DNA of 64,000 bases, taken from NCBI GenBank assembly GCA_002050435.1, contig MWYV01000043.1, positions 39,271 through 103,270 of the forward strand, given 5' to 3'. Made by a program: the position numbers and the translations under genes. How positions within the stretch are numbered: position 1 is the stretch's first letter; every line of letters starts with the position of its first letter. The DNA comes from Chitinophagales bacterium 33-2 (GTDB lineage: Bacteria; Bacteroidota; Bacteroidia; Chitinophagales; Chitinophagaceae). This document shows, in pieces, positions 53,820 to 63,511 of this stretch. Under the pieces are notes generated by a model. That model was not told the origin of the DNA, did no database searches, and worked only from the letters and a program-made list of their open reading frames with translations.

Positions 53820-54156
53820 GGTTGAAAGTAATCGGAGGCCCAACGAAGCAATCTTGAACCACGGAGGCACCGAGGCACGGAGGTGCACAGAGTGAATTGC
53901 CGCTAAGGCGCTAAGGCACGAAGGATTTTATTGCGAGGAGGCACGAAGAAGCAATCTTGAACCACGGAGGCACCGAGGCACGGAGGAGCACAGAGTGAAT
54001 TGCCGCTAAGGCGCTAAGGCACGAAGAAGGAATCTTGAACCACGGAGGCACCGAGGCACGGAGGAACACAGAGTGAATTGCCGCTAAGGCGCGAAGCCGC
54101 GAAGGATTTTATTGCGAGGAGGCAGGACGAAGCAATCCCCTCAACCCTCACCCCTC
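53820..54156. repeat. three-copy tandem repeat of CCACGGAGG and CGCTAAGG words
   Basis: No gene. The block AATCTTGAACCACGGAGGCA ... GCCGCTAAGGCGCTAAGG... begins at 53850, 53953 and 54031 (spacings 103 and 78 bases). The shorter second unit lacks the GATTTTATTGCGAGGAGGCA piece; the third unit has it again and ends in GACGAAGCAATCC. Confidence 0.85.
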
Positions 54157-55479
54157 TTATCTCCCCAGCCACTTCGCCATTTCTTTCCATGACGGTTTTT
54201 TACCATAAAGCAAAATGCCGGTCCTGTAGATCTTGGCACTCAGCCAGGTGGTAAATAAAAACCCGAGGATCAGCAAAACCATTGATAAACCCAATTCCCA
54301 GTAGGCAACGGTATCCGGTACACCAAAAGGTACACGGGAGGTCATAACGATGGGTGAAAAGAAAGGAATGATGCTGCTCCATTTCGCCAGCGAACTGGTT
54401 GGATCATTAATGGAATTGACCATGATGATGATGGCAATGATGATGGGCATTGTAATAGGGAAGGTCAGGCTTTGCGCATCCTGTGCATCTTCATTTACTG
54501 CACTGCCTACTGCCGCAAACAAAGCAGCGTAGAACAGGTAACCTCCAAGAAAATAAAATATAAAACAGCCAATCACCAGAGGCCAGTTTACAGTAGAAAG
54601 GTTGGTGGTAATACTGGCCATGTTTCTCATGGCATCAGAAGTTTCGCCCGCGCTGCCAGGAATGCGCGCCTGGTTTTCCTGTACCTGCTGCAACATTTCA
54701 GCTGGAATAAAAGACATCATGATGGCACTCAGTCCAATAATCAAAACGATCCACATCAGGAACTGTGTGAGACCAACAGCACCGATACCCAGGATCTTCC
54801 CCATCATCAGCTGGAAAGGTTTTACTGAAGAGATGACTACTTCCGCAATCCTGTTGGTCTTTTCTTCCATTACACCCCTCATCACCATAATGCCATAAAT
54901 AAACAGGGTAATATAAATCAGGAATGCCGTGATATAACCAATGATGCTGGCAACATTGAAGTTGGATCCACCGGTGTTTTCATTTTCACCCAGTTTGGCA
55001 AAATCAATTTTGGTTTCGCCTGCACTTTTTTTAAGGTTATCAATGGTTTGGGGGTCAATCTTCAGCGAATCGGAAATCAGGTTGTTTTCCATGGTACGGC
55101 TGATGTCTTTTTCCACTCTTTCATTGGCATACCTGCTCAAACTTTTTTTGGTTATGATGCGAAAGTTTTTGGTGTTGTTGATGCTGCTTTGTGGCGGATA
55201 TAAAATAGCCGCAAATCCTTTGGCCACGAAATTCCCTGTGTCTACATCGGAGCGGAATTCATAGGTTACGGTTTTGCTGCTTTCAAGGCTTTCCTTTAAA
55301 ATGCCCGATGGGTCCACCACCGCAATTTTTTCATTGCGTATGCTCTTCACCGTTATAAAGATCACCGCTGCAATCAACAGCACAAAGAAAAGCGGTGTAA
55401 GTATGGTGGAAAGAATAAAGGTCTTTTTTCTTACCCTGCTCAGGTATTCTCGTTGAATGATCAACCATGTTTTATTCAT
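54157..55479 (-). CDS. ABC-2 type exporter permease (NatB-like)
   Basis: A 440-residue permease with one N-terminal helix (about 20-45), a large soluble domain (about 50-175), and about five more helices toward the C-terminus (from about 180), the layout of NatB/YhaP-type ABC-2 exporters. EEKTNRIAEVVISSVKPFQLMMGKILG is the usual cytoplasmic coupling loop. It pairs with the ATPase gene 9 bp upstream. Possible roles are sodium or drug export; substrate not readable. Confidence 0.9.
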   Translation of the reverse strand: MNKTWLIIQREYLSRVRKKTFILSTILTPLFFVLLIAAVIFITVKSIRNEKIAVVDPSGILKESLESSKTVTYEFRSDVDTGNFVAKGFAAILYPPQSSINNTKNFRIITKKSLSRYANERVEKDISRTMENNLISDSLKIDPQTIDNLKKSAGETKIDFAKLGENENTGGSNFNVASIIGYITAFLIYITLFIYGIMVMRGVMEEKTNRIAEVVISSVKPFQLMMGKILGIGAVGLTQFLMWIVLIIGLSAIMMSFIPAEMLQQVQENQARIPGSAGETSDAMRNMASITTNLSTVNWPLVIGCFIFYFLGGYLFYAALFAAVGSAVNEDAQDAQSLTFPITMPIIIAIIIMVNSINDPTSSLAKWSSIIPFFSPIVMTSRVPFGVPDTVAYWELGLSMVLLILGFLFTTWLSAKIYRTGILLYGKKPSWKEMAKWLGR

Positions 55480-55488
55480 ACAATATTT

Positions 55489-56424
55489 TTAAGCTGTTAC
55501 GTTTTGGAATTGCCTGGCAGCGGGTGCGCCTTCTACCAGTTTGATGAAGATCTCGTTCAGCGAAGGAAGGATCTCCTGAAAAGCAGTAATGGGCGCATTC
55601 TCCTGCAGGAAGTGCCTCAATACATCATTGGGTTTATATCCATCATTGATCCTGATCTTCAAACTATGGTCGGCATGCTGGTCGAGTACCGCGAAAGAAG
55701 GATGTGCGGCTCCGCGGGGAAGTTCATCAAAACCAATTTTAAAAAGGTTTTCCTTGTATTGCTGTTTCACCGTTTTTACGGTTCCATCCAGTATCTTTTG
55801 TCCCCTGTTTACCAGTATAATGTGATCGCAGATCTCTTCCACCTGTTCCATCCTGTGGGTACTGAAAATAATGGTGGCGCCGTTTTTTGCCAGTTTAAAG
55901 ATCTCGTCCTTGATAATATTGCTGTTCAAAGGATCGAGTCCACTGAAGGGTTCATCCAGGATGATCAGTTTGGGCTGGTGCAGCACTGTTGTTACAAACT
56001 GGAGCTTTTGCGACATCCCTTTTGACAGGTCTTCCACTTTTTTATTCCACCAGCTTTCCATCTCCAGTTTTTGGAACCATTCCCTGATCAGTTCCATAGC
56101 GTGCGCCTTGGACAAACCTTTCAAACGCGCGAGGTAAAGGGCCTGCTCACCGATCTTCATTTTTTTGTACAGACCACGTTCTTCGGGCATGTAACCGATC
56201 TTCTCAATATCTTTCTGGGGATCAAATGGTTTGCCTTCAAAAAGGATCTCACCTTCATCAGGATAAAAAATACCGGTGATCATGCGCAGCAGCGTGGTTT
56301 TTCCAGCTCCATTGGGTCCCAGTAATCCAAAGATGGTTCCGGGTGCAACAGAAAAACTAATATCATCAACCGCTTTCTGAGTGGCGTAATATTTTTTAAG
56401 ATTTTTTGCTTCTATCAGGTTCAT
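55489..56424 (-). CDS. ABC transporter ATP-binding protein (NatA-like)
   Basis: A 311-residue ABC ATPase for the permease that follows. Walker A GPNGAGKT at 36-43, signature [11 protein letters not shown], Walker [16 protein letters not shown], and the H-loop [16 protein letters not shown] are all present. A C-terminal extension after about 215 is typical of NatA-type exporters. I start at ATG 56424 (family N-terminus [13 protein letters not shown]); the frame extends ten codons further to 56454. Confidence 0.93.
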   Translation of the reverse strand: MNLIEAKNLKKYYATQKAVDDISFSVAPGTIFGLLGPNGAGKTTLLRMITGIFYPDEGEILFEGKPFDPQKDIEKIGYMPEERGLYKKMKIGEQALYLARLKGLSKAHAMELIREWFQKLEMESWWNKKVEDLSKGMSQKLQFVTTVLHQPKLIILDEPFSGLDPLNSNIIKDEIFKLAKNGATIIFSTHRMEQVEEICDHIILVNRGQKILDGTVKTVKQQYKENLFKIGFDELPRGAAHPSFAVLDQHADHSLKIRINDGYKPNDVLRHFLQENAPITAFQEILPSLNEIFIKLVEGAPAARQFQNVTA

Positions 56425-56563
56425 GGCAGTTAGCTGAGGTATTAAATGGCGCAATGTGCAAAATGCACATGCGATAAAATCAGGCGCTAAAGTAATGAAA
56501 TTTAGAAGGGGGTTCTTACCATTTATAAGGATGTTGTTCCGCCATTCAGCGGAAACTGAAAAA

Positions 56564-58120
56564 TCAAATCACCGAGGCAGCTTTTGTTGCTACTCTTTCT
56601 CCGTCCATGGCGGCGCTTACAATACCACCTGCATAACCAGCCCCTTCACCACAAGGATAAAAGTTTTTGATCTGCGGGTGTTCCAGCGAATCTTTATCAC
56701 GTGGAATTCTTACCGGAGAAGAGGTGCGTGATTCGGTAGCCACTACAACGGCTTCATTGGAAAGGTAGCCTTTCATTTTTTTTCCAAAAGCAATAAAGGC
56801 CTGCTGAAGCGCGGTGAAAACAAAATCAGGCAAAACCTCATTCAATGGTGCAGCATTGATGCCCGGTAAATAACTGCAGTCCGGCAGCGTGGAGGAAAGC
56901 TTTTTATTTGTAAAGTCTGAAAGTCTTTGCGCGGGTGCCACCAGTTTGCCACCACCTGCAATAAATGCTCTTTGCTCCACTGCTTTTTGAAAGGCAAGTG
57001 CAGCAAGTGGTCCGGATTTTTGAAAAGCTTTAAGCTTTTGGTTTTCAACTGTTACAACAATACCACTGTTAGCAAAAGGATTGTTTCTTTTTGAAGGCGA
57101 CCATCCATTCACTACAATTTCATCCGGGCTGGTGGCGGCGGGTGCAATAATCCCACCGGGACACATGCAAAAAGAAAATACACCATTTCCTTCCACCTGG
57201 TGCACGAGGCTGTAAGATGCAGGTGGTAAAAAAGCATCGCGTACGGGACAATGGTATTGAATGCTGTCGATCAGGGTTTGGGGGTGTTCCACACGCACAC
57301 CCAAAGCAAAAGGTTTAGCTTCAATTAAGATTTTCTGTTCATGAAGCATTTCAAAAATGTCCCGGGCCGAGTGTCCTGTTGCAAGAATGATGGCATTTGC
57401 TTCAACGGTTTCTCCGGTTTGAAACCTAACACCATTAGCTTCTGCATTTTTTACAATAATACCGGTAAGTTTTTTTTCAAAATGTACTTCTCCTCCGCAG
57501 GCGATGATCTCATTTCTGATAGCGGTTATGATCTGCGGCAGCTTGTTGGTTCCAATATGCGGATGCGCTTCGTAGAGGATCTTTTCCGTAGCACCAAACC
57601 TGACCAGGATATGCAGGATGCGGTTGATATCGCCTCTTTTATTACTGCGGGTGTAGAGTTTACCATCGCTATAAGTTCCTGCACCGCCTTCTCCGAAGCA
57701 ATAATTGCTTTCGGGGTTTACCATCCCTTCTTTGTTTATAGCAGCAAGATCTCTTCTGCGTGAACGGATATCCTTCCCCCTTTCAATGATCACGGGTTTG
57801 ATGCCCAGTTCAATTAAACGCAATGCAGCAAACAGACCTGCCGGGCCGGCACCTACAATGATGATTTTTTTTTCTGCCCTGCTGACATCTTTGAATTCAG
57901 GCACTCGAAGTGCAAAGGGATAAAAAGGTTCATCAATGAATACATTCAGCGTGAGAGCTACCCAGGGCTGTTTGCCTCTGGCATCAAGCGAATGCCGGAT
58001 CAAATGAAACCCACTGATGTTACCGGGATCGCCGGCCAGATGCTGTGCCAGTAAGGCTTTTAATAAAATAGGATCGGCCGCTTCGGAAGGCCTTACCCTT
58101 AATGAAATTATTTTTTGCAT
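56564..58120 (-). CDS. FAD-dependent dehydrogenase (COG2509 type)
   Basis: A 518-residue flavoprotein. An N-terminal ~80-residue domain precedes the Rossmann dinucleotide motif KKIIIVGAGPAGLFAALRL (GAGPAG at 90-95), followed by KPVIIERGKDIRSRR and a second NAD/FAD motif; it ends with FYPCGEGAGYAGGIVSAAMDG. The closest named family is the uncharacterised COG2509 flavoproteins. No partner gene is adjacent. Substrate unknown. Confidence 0.85.
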   Translation of the reverse strand: MQKIISLRVRPSEAADPILLKALLAQHLAGDPGNISGFHLIRHSLDARGKQPWVALTLNVFIDEPFYPFALRVPEFKDVSRAEKKIIIVGAGPAGLFAALRLIELGIKPVIIERGKDIRSRRRDLAAINKEGMVNPESNYCFGEGGAGTYSDGKLYTRSNKRGDINRILHILVRFGATEKILYEAHPHIGTNKLPQIITAIRNEIIACGGEVHFEKKLTGIIVKNAEANGVRFQTGETVEANAIILATGHSARDIFEMLHEQKILIEAKPFALGVRVEHPQTLIDSIQYHCPVRDAFLPPASYSLVHQVEGNGVFSFCMCPGGIIAPAATSPDEIVVNGWSPSKRNNPFANSGIVVTVENQKLKAFQKSGPLAALAFQKAVEQRAFIAGGGKLVAPAQRLSDFTNKKLSSTLPDCSYLPGINAAPLNEVLPDFVFTALQQAFIAFGKKMKGYLSNEAVVVATESRTSSPVRIPRDKDSLEHPQIKNFYPCGEGAGYAGGIVSAAMDGERVATKAASVI

Positions 58121-58498
58121 GGCCAGGTTTTTATCCTGAAAGGATGCCCCTGCAAAGGTGCAGTAAATAAAACAGCCTGTTGTGGAGGAAGAAAAAAAAT
58201 GTAAGGTGGATGAAAATAAAAAAAAAACTATGATTGAAATGCTTTATCTTTTTGCCCAATTCACCTGAAATTTATTGAAGCGAAATCGATTTTTTACAGG
58301 CCATCTGTTTGTAAAAATGTGCGAAAGATTTTTTTCCTTAACCCATACTATACGCTACTAAAAAAACAGGTGAATAAAAATTTTTTTTTCGCAGCCTTTT
58401 TTAGATATTCGCTTTCCTGTCGCAAAAAATTTTTTTTTTACACATACTGTTGAAAAATTTTTCAAAACGATAATAACTTATAAACCTGCCTAGCGTAC
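58121..58498. other. 378-bp AT-rich region before dnaA
   Basis: No gene. It is full of A and T runs (AAAATTTTTTTTTTTA-type) with only one DnaA-box-like word, GGTGAATAA at 58369-58377 (one mismatch to TGTGNATAA), and a poor TTTTACACA at about 58437. It may be part of the origin, but no box cluster is seen. Confidence 0.3.
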
Positions 58499-59932
58499 AT
58501 GGAGAAAAATGCAGAACTTGTTTGGATCAATTGTTTGTCGATTATAAAGGATATAGTGGAGTGGCAGCATTTTAAAACCTGGTTTGAACCAATCAAACCT
58601 GTCTTATTAAAACAGAATGTTCTTGTGATCCAGGTACCCAGCCAGTTCTTTTATGAATACCTTGAAGAACATTATGTAAACCTCCTGGCTAAAACATTAA
58701 AAAGAGAACTGGGAAAAGAAGCACGCCTCGAATACCGCATCATGGTGGATGGCGGAAACAATTACAATAAGCCGGTAACCGTTGACATGTCAGGCAACAG
58801 CTATAAATCATTTACCAATAACGAGATGGATTTTCCACTGGTGATCAACACCCCGGTAAAAAATCCTTTTGTTATTCCTGGGTTGAAGAAGATGCATATC
58901 GACCCGCAGCTCAATCCGAATTATACTTTTGATGCTTTTATAGAAGGCGACAGCAATCGGGTAGCACGAAGGGCAGGTAAAACCGTTGCCGAAAAGCCGG
59001 GAGCCAATTCTTTTAATCCTCTTGTTATATATGGCGGTGTTGGTTTGGGAAAAACGCATTTGGCACAGGCCATAGGGAACGAAGTGAAAAGAGCAGCGCC
59101 CAACAAAGTGGTTCTGTATGTGAGTTCAGAGAAATTCATCAACCAGTTTGTTGATCACAGCCGCAACAATGCCATTAATGATTTCATTCATTTTTACCAG
59201 CTGATAGATGTGTTGATCATTGATGATGTACAGTTCTTCAACCGTGCGGAAAAAAGCCAGGATGCTTTTTTTGCCATCTTCAATCACCTGCACCAGTCGG
59301 GCAAACAACTGGTACTGACTTCCGATAAATCTCCAAAAGACCTCGAAGGTGTACAGGAGCGTTTATTGAGCAGGTTTCGCTGGGGCTTAAGTGCGGATAT
59401 CCAGATGCCGGATTATGATACCCGGATTGAGATTCTGGAACGCAAAATGAAGAATGACGGACTGGAAATGCCCAAGGAGGTTGTGAAATATATTGCCTAT
59501 AATATCAACACAAATATCAGGGAACTGGAAGGTGCGCTTATATCCTTATTGGCACAATCTTCGCTCAATCGCAGGGAGATCGATTTAGATCTGGCTAAAA
59601 AAGTTTTGAGAAATTTTGTAAAAACATCCAGCAAAGAGATCACAATAGACACCATACAGAAAATGGTTTGTGATTATTTCGATGTGCCTTACGATAAATT
59701 GCTTCAGAAAACAAGGAAGCGTGAGATCGTTCAGGCCAGGCAGATCACCATGTACCTTGCTAAAGCCTTTACCAAAAATTCATTGAAAACAATAGGCGAA
59801 CATTTTGGAGGCCGGGATCACACTACAGTGATCCATTCCTGCCAGACCGTTAAAGACCTGATGGATACGGATGGCACCTTCAGGGACAGTGTAATGGAAC
59901 TTCAGCAAAAGGTTCAACTGGCTGCCATGTAA
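58499..59932 (+). CDS. dnaA: chromosomal replication initiator protein DnaA
   Basis: DnaA of 477 residues, the ATP-controlled origin-binding initiator. Domain I (about 1-85) has WQHFKTWFEPIKP; a linker follows; the AAA+ domain has Walker A GGVGLGKT (179-186), Walker B LIIDDVQF (239-246), sensor LTSDKSPKDL, and arginine-finger region; domain IV has the DnaA-box binding GGRDHTTVIHSCQTV. No dnaN is seen right after it; instead tRNA-Ser follows. Confidence 0.98.
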   Translation: MEKNAELVWINCLSIIKDIVEWQHFKTWFEPIKPVLLKQNVLVIQVPSQFFYEYLEEHYVNLLAKTLKRELGKEARLEYRIMVDGGNNYNKPVTVDMSGNSYKSFTNNEMDFPLVINTPVKNPFVIPGLKKMHIDPQLNPNYTFDAFIEGDSNRVARRAGKTVAEKPGANSFNPLVIYGGVGLGKTHLAQAIGNEVKRAAPNKVVLYVSSEKFINQFVDHSRNNAINDFIHFYQLIDVLIIDDVQFFNRAEKSQDAFFAIFNHLHQSGKQLVLTSDKSPKDLEGVQERLLSRFRWGLSADIQMPDYDTRIEILERKMKNDGLEMPKEVVKYIAYNINTNIRELEGALISLLAQSSLNRREIDLDLAKKVLRNFVKTSSKEITIDTIQKMVCDYFDVPYDKLLQKTRKREIVQARQITMYLAKAFTKNSLKTIGEHFGGRDHTTVIHSCQTVKDLMDTDGTFRDSVMELQQKVQLAAM

Positions 59933-59978
59933 TTTCAGAAAATCAAGTTCATTTTAAAAGTTATTATGGGTTAATCCC

Positions 59979-59986
59979 TATTTTTG
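59979..59986 (+). promoter_or_regulatory. minus-7 promoter box for tRNA-Ser
   Basis: TATTTTTG, an exact TAnnTTTG match, 29 bases before the mature tRNA 5' end. Confidence 0.45.
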
Positions 59987-60014
59987 CAACCCTTGCAAAA
60001 AGGCCGTATCGTAT

Positions 60015-60103
60015 GGTGAGGTGGATGAGTGGCTGAAATCAGCAGTTTGCTAAACTGCCGTAGGGGTTAAACTCTACCGCGGGTTCGAATCCCGCCCTCA
60101 CCG
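60015..60103 (+). tRNA. tRNA-Ser(GCT)
   Basis: Acceptor GGTGAGG at 60015-60021 pairs with CCTCACC at 60096-60102, followed by the discriminator G. The anticodon loop is TTGCTAA, giving anticodon GCT for serine AGC/AGT codons. A long variable arm (GTAGGGGTTAAACTCTAC) and T-arm GCGGGTTCGAATCCCGC are present, as expected of serine tRNA. CCA is not encoded. Confidence 0.96.
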
Positions 60104-60104
60104 C

Positions 60105-60134
60105 AAAAAGCTTCTCCCCAAGGGAAGCTTTTTT
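60105..60134 (+). terminator. rho-independent terminator after tRNA-Ser
   Basis: AAAAAGCTTC at 60105-60114 pairs perfectly with GAAGCTTTTT at 60124-60133 around a nine-base loop. Confidence 0.85.
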
Positions 60135-60966
60135 AGTGCGCCTAGGTATAACCGGAATTTCCAGTCCTTCCTGTCCTGGTAAAAACACTGAATTGGTCTG
60201 GCCTTGTAACGCCTGAAATAGGTTGACTCCAAAAAATTGGATAAATCAACAAAAAGCAGTTCAAAAAATGAGTAAAAACAAAGCTCCCAACGCAAAGGGC
60301 TGCAACAACTATTCTACACAGAATCTTGCAAACAAAAAATTGTAAACGAAGAAGTGAGCTGAGAAAATGCATTATCGACATGTAAAAAGGGAGTGGCCTG
60401 GCACCATAAATGGCATCGCAAAACCAAGGCGTGCCCAATGGATATTTCTAATAATTGAAGTATTTTTATAAACCTCTTGCCATTGCCAGTTAAGCTATTG
60501 AGGCTATTCTCTTACCGTTATAATACAATAGCAGATGAACATTTGTCCTTAATTTCATTAACAAAATAAGAATGGGGCAGAGGTTGCCAGGTGGGAACTG
60601 AGTTAATAATGGCCAACATAGAATTTGCGTTTCAAAACGAAGAAAAGGAGACCCAGGCAAGAAATGGAAGAATAGATGGATGCCGATAAAAAAAACACTT
60701 TAATTACTTTCATTTCAGAAGATTTCATGTGAGAAAAGGAATGCAGAAAGGATTTTAAAAATTCAATAATGAAAAAGTTTTCTCAACTGCTGGTTATTAA
60801 TTTTTACTTCCTGCAACAGCAGCAGAAAGATATTTCCATGCGGTATTGAATTGAAACACCTTCAATAGTTCTGGAACAAATCTATTTTTATAGTTCCTGA
60901 TCACGGAAAGGAAGTAATAAACTAAAGTGGTGGCTGCATTATTTGTGGTAAATCAACTTATGATCT
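60135..60966. other. 832-bp gene-free stretch downstream of tRNA-Ser
   Basis: Only short frames without family match. Short coding-like pieces, such as HYRHVKREWPGTINGIAK on the plus strand at about 60367-60420, may be remnants of a mobile element, but nothing intact is visible. The stretch is visibly AT-rich. Confidence 0.35.
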
Positions 60967-62922
60967 ATGAATAAGCTTTTTTTACTGGTAATAATCTCAC
61001 TTGCTTACCCGGTTGCATCTGTCGCCCAACGAACAGACACGCTAAAATTAAAAGTGCATGATCATGTGATGACGCTTTATGCTTCCGGTGCCGGCAATCC
61101 TGCAGTGATCCTGGAAGCTGGTGGCGGATCTAGTCACAGAACATGGGATAGTGTACAACAAAAAATATCAAGATTTGCAAGAGTAGTTTCTTATGACAGA
61201 CCAGGATATCTGAATTCTGATACGTGCAGTAGCTCAAGAGATGCAATAACAGTAGCAAAAGAATTAAGAGAAGCACTAAATAAAGCGGGTATCAAGCCAC
61301 CTTATGTGCTTGCAGGTTGGTCTTTGGGAGGTGCTTTTGTGAGCGTGTTTGCAGGATTATTTCCAAAAGACGTTGCTGGTCTTGTGCTTGTTGATCCTGC
61401 ACCCGAAGAGTTTTATGCCCGGTTTGAAAAAGAATTTCCCGAACTGATGGCGGAAGATAGAAAGTATATACAAGATATTTTGGAGAGTAAAAACCGAATT
61501 GGAGAACGTGAAGAAATGCGGTTCTTCGACAGCAGCATGAATCAGGCAAGAAGATCTGATGCACAACATACTACACCAACATATTTGCTGATTGCTGCCG
61601 GCAAAGCTTCTGGCGGTCAAGACAGAGATCCATCTTATCCTTTAAATAAAATTTGGATTGAAGAACTCGAAAAATGGGCACAGAAAAGACCCAATCTGAA
61701 TTATGAGATCATCACCAACAGCGGCCATCACATAGCAAGGTCTCAGCCGGACACAGTGGTGCACGCCATTCGACACATGGTAGAACAATTCCAAATGAAA
61801 AAGCTGAGGCAGGCAGCAACTCCATACAAAAAACCCGCTCAACTCAGCGACGGCATAAAAACAGCAACGCTGAAAGAAGTTGGTATCAATGAAAAATTTA
61901 TAAATGTAATCACTGATTCCATCACCAGTGGCAATTACACAAATATCCATAGTGTATTAATTCTACGTAACAATAAGTTGGTGTATGAACAGTATTTCCC
62001 AGGAACTGATGTAACGAGAGGAGTAGGTTTCGTTGGTTTCAAAGATCACCACCGCGACAGCCTTCATGATGTAAGAAGCATCACAAAAAGTGTAGTAGGA
62101 GCCGCGATTTTGATTGCACATGCACAGGGGAAAATCAAAAGCCTAAACCAGCGGGTGTTTGACTTCTTTCCAGAATATGCAAAGCATGATACAGGTATGA
62201 AAAAGCAGCTCACTGTTCAACATCTGCTGAATATGACTGCAGGAATAGAGTGGGATGAGGAAATATCATACCTGGATCCGCGAAACAGCGAAATAAAAAT
62301 GAACAATTCTCCTGATGCCATTGAGTTTGTTTTAAGCCAAAAAATAGTGGATACTCCGGGTAAGAAATACAATTACAGCGGCGGGTGCACACAGGTACTT
62401 GCAGCTATAATAGAAAAAGTAACAAAAATGTCTGTTGACAAATTTACACAGCAGCATCTTTTCAAACCATTAGGTATTGAAAAGTACACATGGGTAAAAA
62501 ACATTGACGGAAAACCATCTGCAGCTTCAGGTTTAAGATTGCGATCCAGGGATCTGGCAAAGTTTGGATTGCTGTTCTTGAACAATGGCATGTGGAAGGG
62601 CAAGAAAATTATTCCAACACACCTGGTAAAGCAAACATTATTAAGTCAAATAAGTACTCCGTTTGCTGATTCAATTGTACCATTTGTAGGCTACAGTAAT
62701 CAATTCTGGATTTATACAGAAAAGATCAAAGGTGAATTGGTTGATTATGTGCAAGCACAGGGAAATGGAGGACAAATAATTCTGTTGGATAAAAAAAATG
62801 ATTTAGTGTTGATTATAACTGCAGGCAATTACAACAGGAGAGATTTAAGAAAGAATTCTTATGACATTTACCCGAATTTTGTTTATCCGGCGGTTATAAA
62901 AATCTTCAAAAAGATACATTAA
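60967..62922 (+). CDS. secreted alpha/beta hydrolase fused to a beta-lactamase-like serine hydrolase
   Basis: A 651-residue two-enzyme protein behind a signal peptide (about 1-21, ending SVAQ). Residues about 25-280 form an alpha/beta hydrolase with nucleophile Ser119 in LAGWSLGGAF and His in the NSGHHIARSQPD stretch near 254. Residues about 295-651 form a class C beta-lactamase/PBP4*-like domain with Ser371-xx-Lys374 (RSITKSVVG); the second motif is Tyr470-Ser-Gly (YNYSGG) in place of the usual YxN. Both nucleophiles look intact. Could be an esterase plus peptidase or esterase pair acting in the periplasm. An NTF2-like frame follows and another serine hydrolase comes after it, all one strand. 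Confidence 0.88.
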   Translation: MNKLFLLVIISLAYPVASVAQRTDTLKLKVHDHVMTLYASGAGNPAVILEAGGGSSHRTWDSVQQKISRFARVVSYDRPGYLNSDTCSSSRDAITVAKELREALNKAGIKPPYVLAGWSLGGAFVSVFAGLFPKDVAGLVLVDPAPEEFYARFEKEFPELMAEDRKYIQDILESKNRIGEREEMRFFDSSMNQARRSDAQHTTPTYLLIAAGKASGGQDRDPSYPLNKIWIEELEKWAQKRPNLNYEIITNSGHHIARSQPDTVVHAIRHMVEQFQMKKLRQAATPYKKPAQLSDGIKTATLKEVGINEKFINVITDSITSGNYTNIHSVLILRNNKLVYEQYFPGTDVTRGVGFVGFKDHHRDSLHDVRSITKSVVGAAILIAHAQGKIKSLNQRVFDFFPEYAKHDTGMKKQLTVQHLLNMTAGIEWDEEISYLDPRNSEIKMNNSPDAIEFVLSQKIVDTPGKKYNYSGGCTQVLAAIIEKVTKMSVDKFTQQHLFKPLGIEKYTWVKNIDGKPSAASGLRLRSRDLAKFGLLFLNNGMWKGKKIIPTHLVKQTLLSQISTPFADSIVPFVGYSNQFWIYTEKIKGELVDYVQAQGNGGQIILLDKKNDLVLIITAGNYNRRDLRKNSYDIYPNFVYPAVIKIFKKIH

Positions 62923-62996
62923 CAGAGCACATAAAAGCACTGACTTATCACGCAATTACATCCGAATTTAAATTTGATACAGCAGCTATTGCAAAG

Positions 62997-63305
62997 TTGA
63001 TGAATGATGATTTTATTTCTGTTTATCCACACAAAAAGCAAAGCAAACAGCAGGAGCTCGATGGAATATTTAAAAGCAGTATGGAAAGAATAAAAGAAAA
63101 TCACATTATTGATACTTTGATACTTGATGATTTTAAAGTGCAACTGTTTGATCACACTGCGATAGCCATATACTATTCTGTAACAAAAGGAACAAAAAAG
63201 GGAATTCCATTCGACAACAACCGAATGCGGTGGTATGATGTGTGGGTGAAACGCAATGGTGAATGGAAATGGGTGTCATCGCAGGGAACCTTGGTAAATA
63301 AATAA
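62997..63305 (+). CDS. NTF2-like (DUF4440 type) protein without a clear start
   Basis: At least 102 residues that look like a small NTF2-like domain (NDDFISVYPHKKQSKQQELD, VQLFDHTAIAIYYSVTKG, WYDVWVKRNGEWKWVSSQG). Starts available are TTG at 62997 and ATG at 63000. The same frame stays open back to a stop at 62862-62864, and the codons before it (TEHIKALTYHAITSEFKFD) read like the expected first helix of the family. That upstream part overlaps the previous gene and has no ATG, GTG or TTG. So the 5' end was probably lost, or a rare start such as CTG at 62940 is used. Function unknown. Confidence 0.6.
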   Translation: MMNDDFISVYPHKKQSKQQELDGIFKSSMERIKENHIIDTLILDDFKVQLFDHTAIAIYYSVTKGTKKGIPFDNNRMRWYDVWVKRNGEWKWVSSQGTLVNK

Positions 63306-63511
63306 ATCATTTAAAATTGAGAAAACATTTACTCTTTTGTTGATCTTGAGTAACATAGCCTACTTTAGAAAACTACATCTGGATTTGACCCTGAAGAAAG
63401 ATTTTTTTGAATGAATTAAATTGTTGCACAATGGTGATCGCATCAAAGGCATTTTACTTACGTGAAAAGAATAACCGATTGCACACAGTTGCAGTAAAAA
63501 TCAAAAATTTT

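Noticed and set aside
60142..60438. 98-codon minus-strand frame after tRNA-Ser as a membrane protein
   Set aside because: Hydrophobic by composition only; overlaps other weak frames and has no family match.
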